The notes beneath the pieces were generated by a model that did no database searches, was not told where the DNA came from, and saw only the letters and a list, made by a program, of their open reading frames with translations. Below are positions 60,198-64,000 of a stretch of DNA of 64,000 nt, one piece after another (positions within the stretch are counted from its first letter, which is position 1; each line of letters begins with the position of its first letter). The translations under genes and the position numbers were made by a program. The DNA lies in NCBI GenBank assembly GCA_037576195.1, contig CM075103.1, forward strand, positions 36,593,250 to 36,657,249, in the 5' to 3' direction. Source of the stretch: Phytoseiulus persimilis. Lineage: Eukaryota > Arthropoda > Arachnida > Mesostigmata > Phytoseiidae.

Positions 60198-60470
60198 GTG
60201 CTCGGACATGGGAAAGATTTTCAAGAAACCTCTCAAGTAAGCAAAAAGCTCCGATTCCTACCAACTTTTGCCCCATGCGAACGGAGCTTCTCAAAACTGA
60301 AACTCATTGGGAATCATCTATGTTCCACCATGTCACAAAGGAAGCTCGCTGTCCTATCTATGAAGCTATCCGTCAGAATGAGCAGGACTCCAAGGAGTCC
60401 ATAAAATGGTCGCAGCTCTCGGAGCGAAGGAAATTACAATCAAAGGAAAGGTGATCCAGCTGCCCGTATA
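60198..60470 (+). mobile_element. second hAT relic, dimerisation domain only
   Basis: Plus-strand text FLPTFAPCERSFSKLKLIGN, then HLCSTMSQRKLAVLSM, matches the C-terminal dimerisation domain of a different hAT group (zinc-finger MYM/TTF-like). It lies next to the ZBED-type relic but on the opposite strand, so it is a separate element. Nothing upstream of it on the plus strand was recognised. Confidence 0.7.
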
Positions 60471-60638
60471 ATAATGCAGTTTCTCACTTCTTGGTTGGCT
60501 CGCGCAAGCTGTATCCATGTCTTTGAAGGTTTCGTTGGAGAATTATATTTGGAGTCATCTGTTTTACCAGTAGTTCAAGTCATACCAGGAATCATTCAGG
60601 ATGCGTTAAGAGCACTTGCTTCTTCGAACCTCACAAAA

Positions 60639-60661
60639 GGGGGGGGGGAGAGGGGGGGGGG
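60639..60661. repeat. paired 10-base poly-G runs
   Basis: Two runs of ten G separated by AGA. Confidence 0.9.
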
Positions 60662-60670
60662 AGGTTCCAC

Positions 60671-62279
60671 AACTAAAACATCCGGGAAGAAATTCGCGAG
60701 TATCTGTGTCGGCAACCTGATTCCCGCACGACGGGGCCGGAGTCGACACTTTTACTGACATGATCGTTTTTCAACCGCGTGGGCCTATCCGTTTCCCCGA
60801 TGAGCTCTCCATTGTCAGAGTGTTCCCGAGAGAGAGCGAGAGATCGAGTGGACCCTCGAATCTTTCCTGATGCTCCAGGACTCGAAGAACGCGTAGACTT
60901 GGCGTCAATTGATGTGTGAGTCAAAACGTCAGAAAACGCCTATTAGTCCAGAATGTGCTTGCTCCTCTGAGGGGATAGCGAAATTGACACGAGCCGATCC
61001 GAATCTAGCGTATGCCAACAATACGTGGCGTCGGGACGTTTTCTTGATTCCTGGCATGTCGATGCTCGATTAGTTCATTTCGAGCAATGTATTGCGGTGG
61101 AACACTAGAACGAACGCGGAAAATCGGAAAGTCTCCGGCATCTTCTGGAATAAATACGCGAAATAAACAGTGACTGCTGATAATCAGAGCTTGGAAGTTC
61201 GGGTAATAATTTCATACCTCCCATCTATCCATACAGGGCGATGGATGAATGGGCGAAAAGGACTTGCCGGAGTGGAACATCAGAATTGGTTCGACATAAT
61301 CTCTGACTGAGTTCATCAGCTCTTATCGCGAAATTACATGATTCATTTATCCATCCATTCATCTATACGTCAATTTATGGATGAAGTTTAACGGGTGATA
61401 GCTGAACTCCACAGCTCTACTGATAATGCTCAAAATAAGCTTGCGACCAAAATGCTCGAGGCACCCGGACATTCTGGCGCGAGCGTGTTGTCGCAGCGGA
61501 CTAATCGGTGCAGGACATTCCAGCGTCGCATACATAAACCATCCGAACAATTGAGATACAATACCAGTGTTTTGTTATTATTGTTGGCTTCTTGTGCTGC
61601 ACGTGGTCCTTATGAAAACGTTTGATGTGAATCATTGTAGAACAGCAGGGGCAACCGGGGGGGCATGGCCGGGTTAACTGGATTAACAACTTTCTGCCAG
61701 AAGCCGAAGTTTCAAACGAAGCTGAAACCATTGAGTCGCCGATGTAGAGCCGAAGATTTTTGCACGCAGGCCCTTCACGACGTTCTCCGAGAATGCTTCG
61801 GGGCCCCGATCGGCGCAAGATACCTCGATTCCTCCCGAGGGCGACCGTGACGAAATCGTCGTTTCAGATGAGGCGTGACTGAAGTTTTCATGAGTTCATG
61901 AAGCTCCCTCGTCTCTTCCAATAATGATGTGGCTCGATTACGCGCGGTCGCCAATGTTTTTTGTTCAACATCGCTTGTCTCATTTTCCGTCTGGAATGTG
62001 GAGTCCGTCATCATCTAGGACAGAGGTCGTCAGACTTTTCCGACGCTGGCGACCCAGGATGCCGAGGGGTACCGCAGCCGCGGCCCTCCGAAGAGGTGCC
62101 GAGTGGGGCCAAAGTGTGTGATCACTGATCAGACTTAGGCGTAATTATCTTCAAATTCCGATGAAGAGGAGGAACGGCATCGTTTGGCCTCATTCGACAC
62201 CTCTTGCCACGACTCGGCACCCTGGGGTGCCACACAGTTTGACGACATGGGATCTAGGGGGTGGCGATTCATGTTATAG
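60671..62279. other. 1.6-kb stretch with one possible hAT terminus
   Basis: No gene recognised. At about 62021-62110 the sequence CAGAGGTCGTCAGACTTTT, followed by GGCGACCC and GGGGTaCCGC, looks like the subterminal region of a hAT element. No inverted partner was found, so this is tentative. Confidence 0.3.
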
Positions 62280-63525
62280 TATGCGTCATGTAGTCAAGAT
62301 TTTCACTGGGGAGTACATCGGACCCGTCTTCCACACAACCTCAACATTGGGTGTTCCTCAAGAACAAAGACGAAAATTTACCATTCGCGGAATGTTTCGG
62401 AACCAATTCTCCGCGAAGAAAGAGGGACAGAAAATCTGGCTCTGTGCTTGGGCCTACACTATGGAACATTGCCTTAGGCGGAATCTTGGTTCCCTAAGCC
62501 TATTGTAGATTTACCAGAACGAACTGAACTCATTGGACACGCTGACGACCTCGCCTTCTGAATCAAAGGTAGAGATGGGACAGATATGGAAAGGAGAGCA
62601 AATGAAGCGGTGAACTGATCAACGATAGGTTCATAGAGAGGAAACTCGAACTTGCCCCCTCGAAATCCGGAGCCATCTTGATCAGCAGCGAAAACACGCC
62701 ACGGAGAAACCACCTGAACATAAATGGCGAAAGAATAGAAATCAAAAGCAGCGTGAAATGTCTCGGGGTGGATATCGAGCGGAAACTGAATTTCCTGACT
62801 CGCATCAGATGCGCAACTGATGAAGCAGAAAAGATCTCGAACCAGCTGAAGAGGCTGATGCCAATGACCCATGGTGCTGAAGACGGGAGGAGACATCTAC
62901 TAGCCTCGAAAGCCTGGTCTATAACCTGCTATAGATACCCGATATGGCACACAGCCTTGAATCATAATCATAACTGCAACTCCCTCATATCCGCACAGAG
63001 AATCACGCCGATTCGAACCTGTAGGGGATGCCGCACCATATCCAACTATTTGGCCATGGTTCTCTCTCGGTTAATCCCCAGGGACATCAGGATAAGGGCG
63101 AGCACGGAGACCAGGGGCTTCACACAGACCGACAGAACACCAACGAGATCCATGAACGATCCCAACAACTCAGAAACAGAACCGACAAATTATATAACAT
63201 ACACATGCAATCGGAGTTCACAAATATACTTCCAGAGAGAATGCAAAGCCAATACTCACACACTCACACGGTGAACCTACCAAAAGCACCTGGACGAAGC
63301 CACTTATGGAAGAGCATTGATTCTCCCAATAAGCATTGCACAAAATTCTCAGCGCACCGAAGAAAACTAGAAAGTATGGTGCAGTGTATACCCACTACCC
63401 ACACCTGGAAACATCGTCGAAATCATGCTTGTGAACATTCAGAATTGGAAAGCAGCTGCGGACATGATATCTGCCATTTTGAGAATCAAAGAAAAATATG
63501 AGAGAGAACTGGAGACGGGTACGGG
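62280..63525 (+). mobile_element. R1-like non-LTR retrotransposon relic
   Basis: Plus-strand reverse-transcriptase C-terminal half. LGPTLWNIALGGIL (near 62451) is followed by ELIGHADDLAF (62527-62559) with an immediate stop, then SVKCLGVDIERKLNF and AEKISNQLKRLMPM. RRHLLASKAWSITCYRYPIW comes next, then the R1-type continuation SAQRITPIRTCRGCRTISNY. The end piece NIVEIMLVNIQNWKAAADMI (near 63410-63470) matches the last segment of R1-type proteins. Numerous stops and shifts make it inactive. It is a different lineage from the LINE at 50-52 kb, which has a Cys/His knuckle and other spacing. Confidence 0.8.
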
Positions 63526-63688
63526 TACCACATCATGAACACAACTGACAAACAACCAAAAACACACCCTGGGACAAAGGAGAAATGTCGAAGAAACCTT
63601 GGATACCGGTGCTTGAGCCGCGGAGAAAAGAGAAGGATTTGGGAACTCGAACAGAATACACTCTCTTCATGAAACGAAAAGAAAGAAA

Positions 63689-63965
63689 ATCTGGCCCGCG
63701 GGAACAGCGGTGCACGCGCTGGCCGCGCTTCGCTTACCCCTGTCATGATCTCGACTAGCCCGTCTCCGAAAAATTCTCGAGATATCTTGTGAGGGATAAC
63801 AGCCGGAAAACCCTTTTTTTTCTTTCAGCCTCCCACCAATAGTAACCGGGCGATTCGATCCCAGCGGATATCTTGTCCGTTCCAAAACGGCCGCGCCGAA
63901 ATTTCCTGAATCACGCCGGGTCATCCGTGGCTGAAAAAAATAACAGCTTCGTATCTCTGTCAAGT
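63689..63965 (+). repeat. interspersed repeat, copy B
   Basis: Related to copy A at 54984-55290 in the same orientation, with the shared words in the same order. It starts shortly after the R1-like relic. Confidence 0.7.
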
Positions 63966-64000
63966 GCTATGCCTCTTATCTTCTCCATTGCTACCGAGCT

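Overview
This is nuclear DNA from an animal, most likely an arthropod. It carries eight recognisable protein-coding genes. Seven are split by short spliceosomal introns or have an acceptor site just before the start codon. The gene set is animal-specific (formin-like, Popeye, PRDM10-like, LAP1/torsin-interacting protein, HGS, BTBD9). Exons are GC-rich, most introns are 70-110 bases, and the decayed mobile elements (R1-like and other non-LTR elements, pogo-like, ZBED-type hAT) are types common in arthropods. A compact mite genome, such as a phytoseiid, would fit, but the species is inference. No prokaryotic gene, rRNA or CRISPR array was seen, and no convincing tRNA.

Layout. 470-3794 (+): 3' part of a formin-like (FMNL/Frl) gene whose 5' exons lie outside the window. 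About 4-11 kb: no recognised gene. 11085-11882 (+): single-exon Popeye-domain gene. 12781-18872 (-): ten-exon PRDM10-like PR/SET zinc-finger gene, convergent with Popeye. 21080-24890 (+): SEC31, divergent from PRDM10. 25720-30389 (-): nine-exon ATP9/Neo1-type P4-ATPase, convergent with SEC31. About 30.4-35.2 kb: no clear gene, one possible decayed coding stretch. 35237-37055 (-): LAP1-like torsin activator. 37826-42198 (+): HGS/Hrs, divergent from LAP1. About 42.9-43.9 kb: 45-bp minisatellite with a 225-bp higher-order repeat. 44757-47282 (+): U2SURP/SR140, uninterrupted coding region. 49.8-52.8 kb: pogo-like transposon split by a 5'-truncated LINE. 53.3-53.6 kb: perfect-looking 153-bp tandem duplication. 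56079-58073 (+): BTBD9. 58.5-63.97 kb: two hAT relics, an R1-like LINE relic and one copy of an interspersed repeat whose second copy lies near 55 kb.

The exon models were built by joining GT-AG introns so that phase is kept throughout. For PRDM10, SEC31, ATP9, LAP1, HGS and BTBD9 the summed exon lengths are exact multiples of three, and the joined proteins follow their families across each junction.

The genes form no operon or pathway. Themes are membrane traffic (SEC31 in COPII, HGS in endosomal sorting, ATP9 as a Golgi/endosome lipid flippase), actin (FMNL), nuclear envelope (LAP1), chromatin (PRDM10), splicing (U2SURP), membrane signalling (Popeye) and a BTB adaptor (BTBD9). I see no obviously new multi-gene system. 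The most noteworthy signals are the Popeye protein with altered cAMP-site motifs, the nested transposon, the ordered minisatellite, the unnamed interspersed repeat and two frame-preserving stop-free introns.
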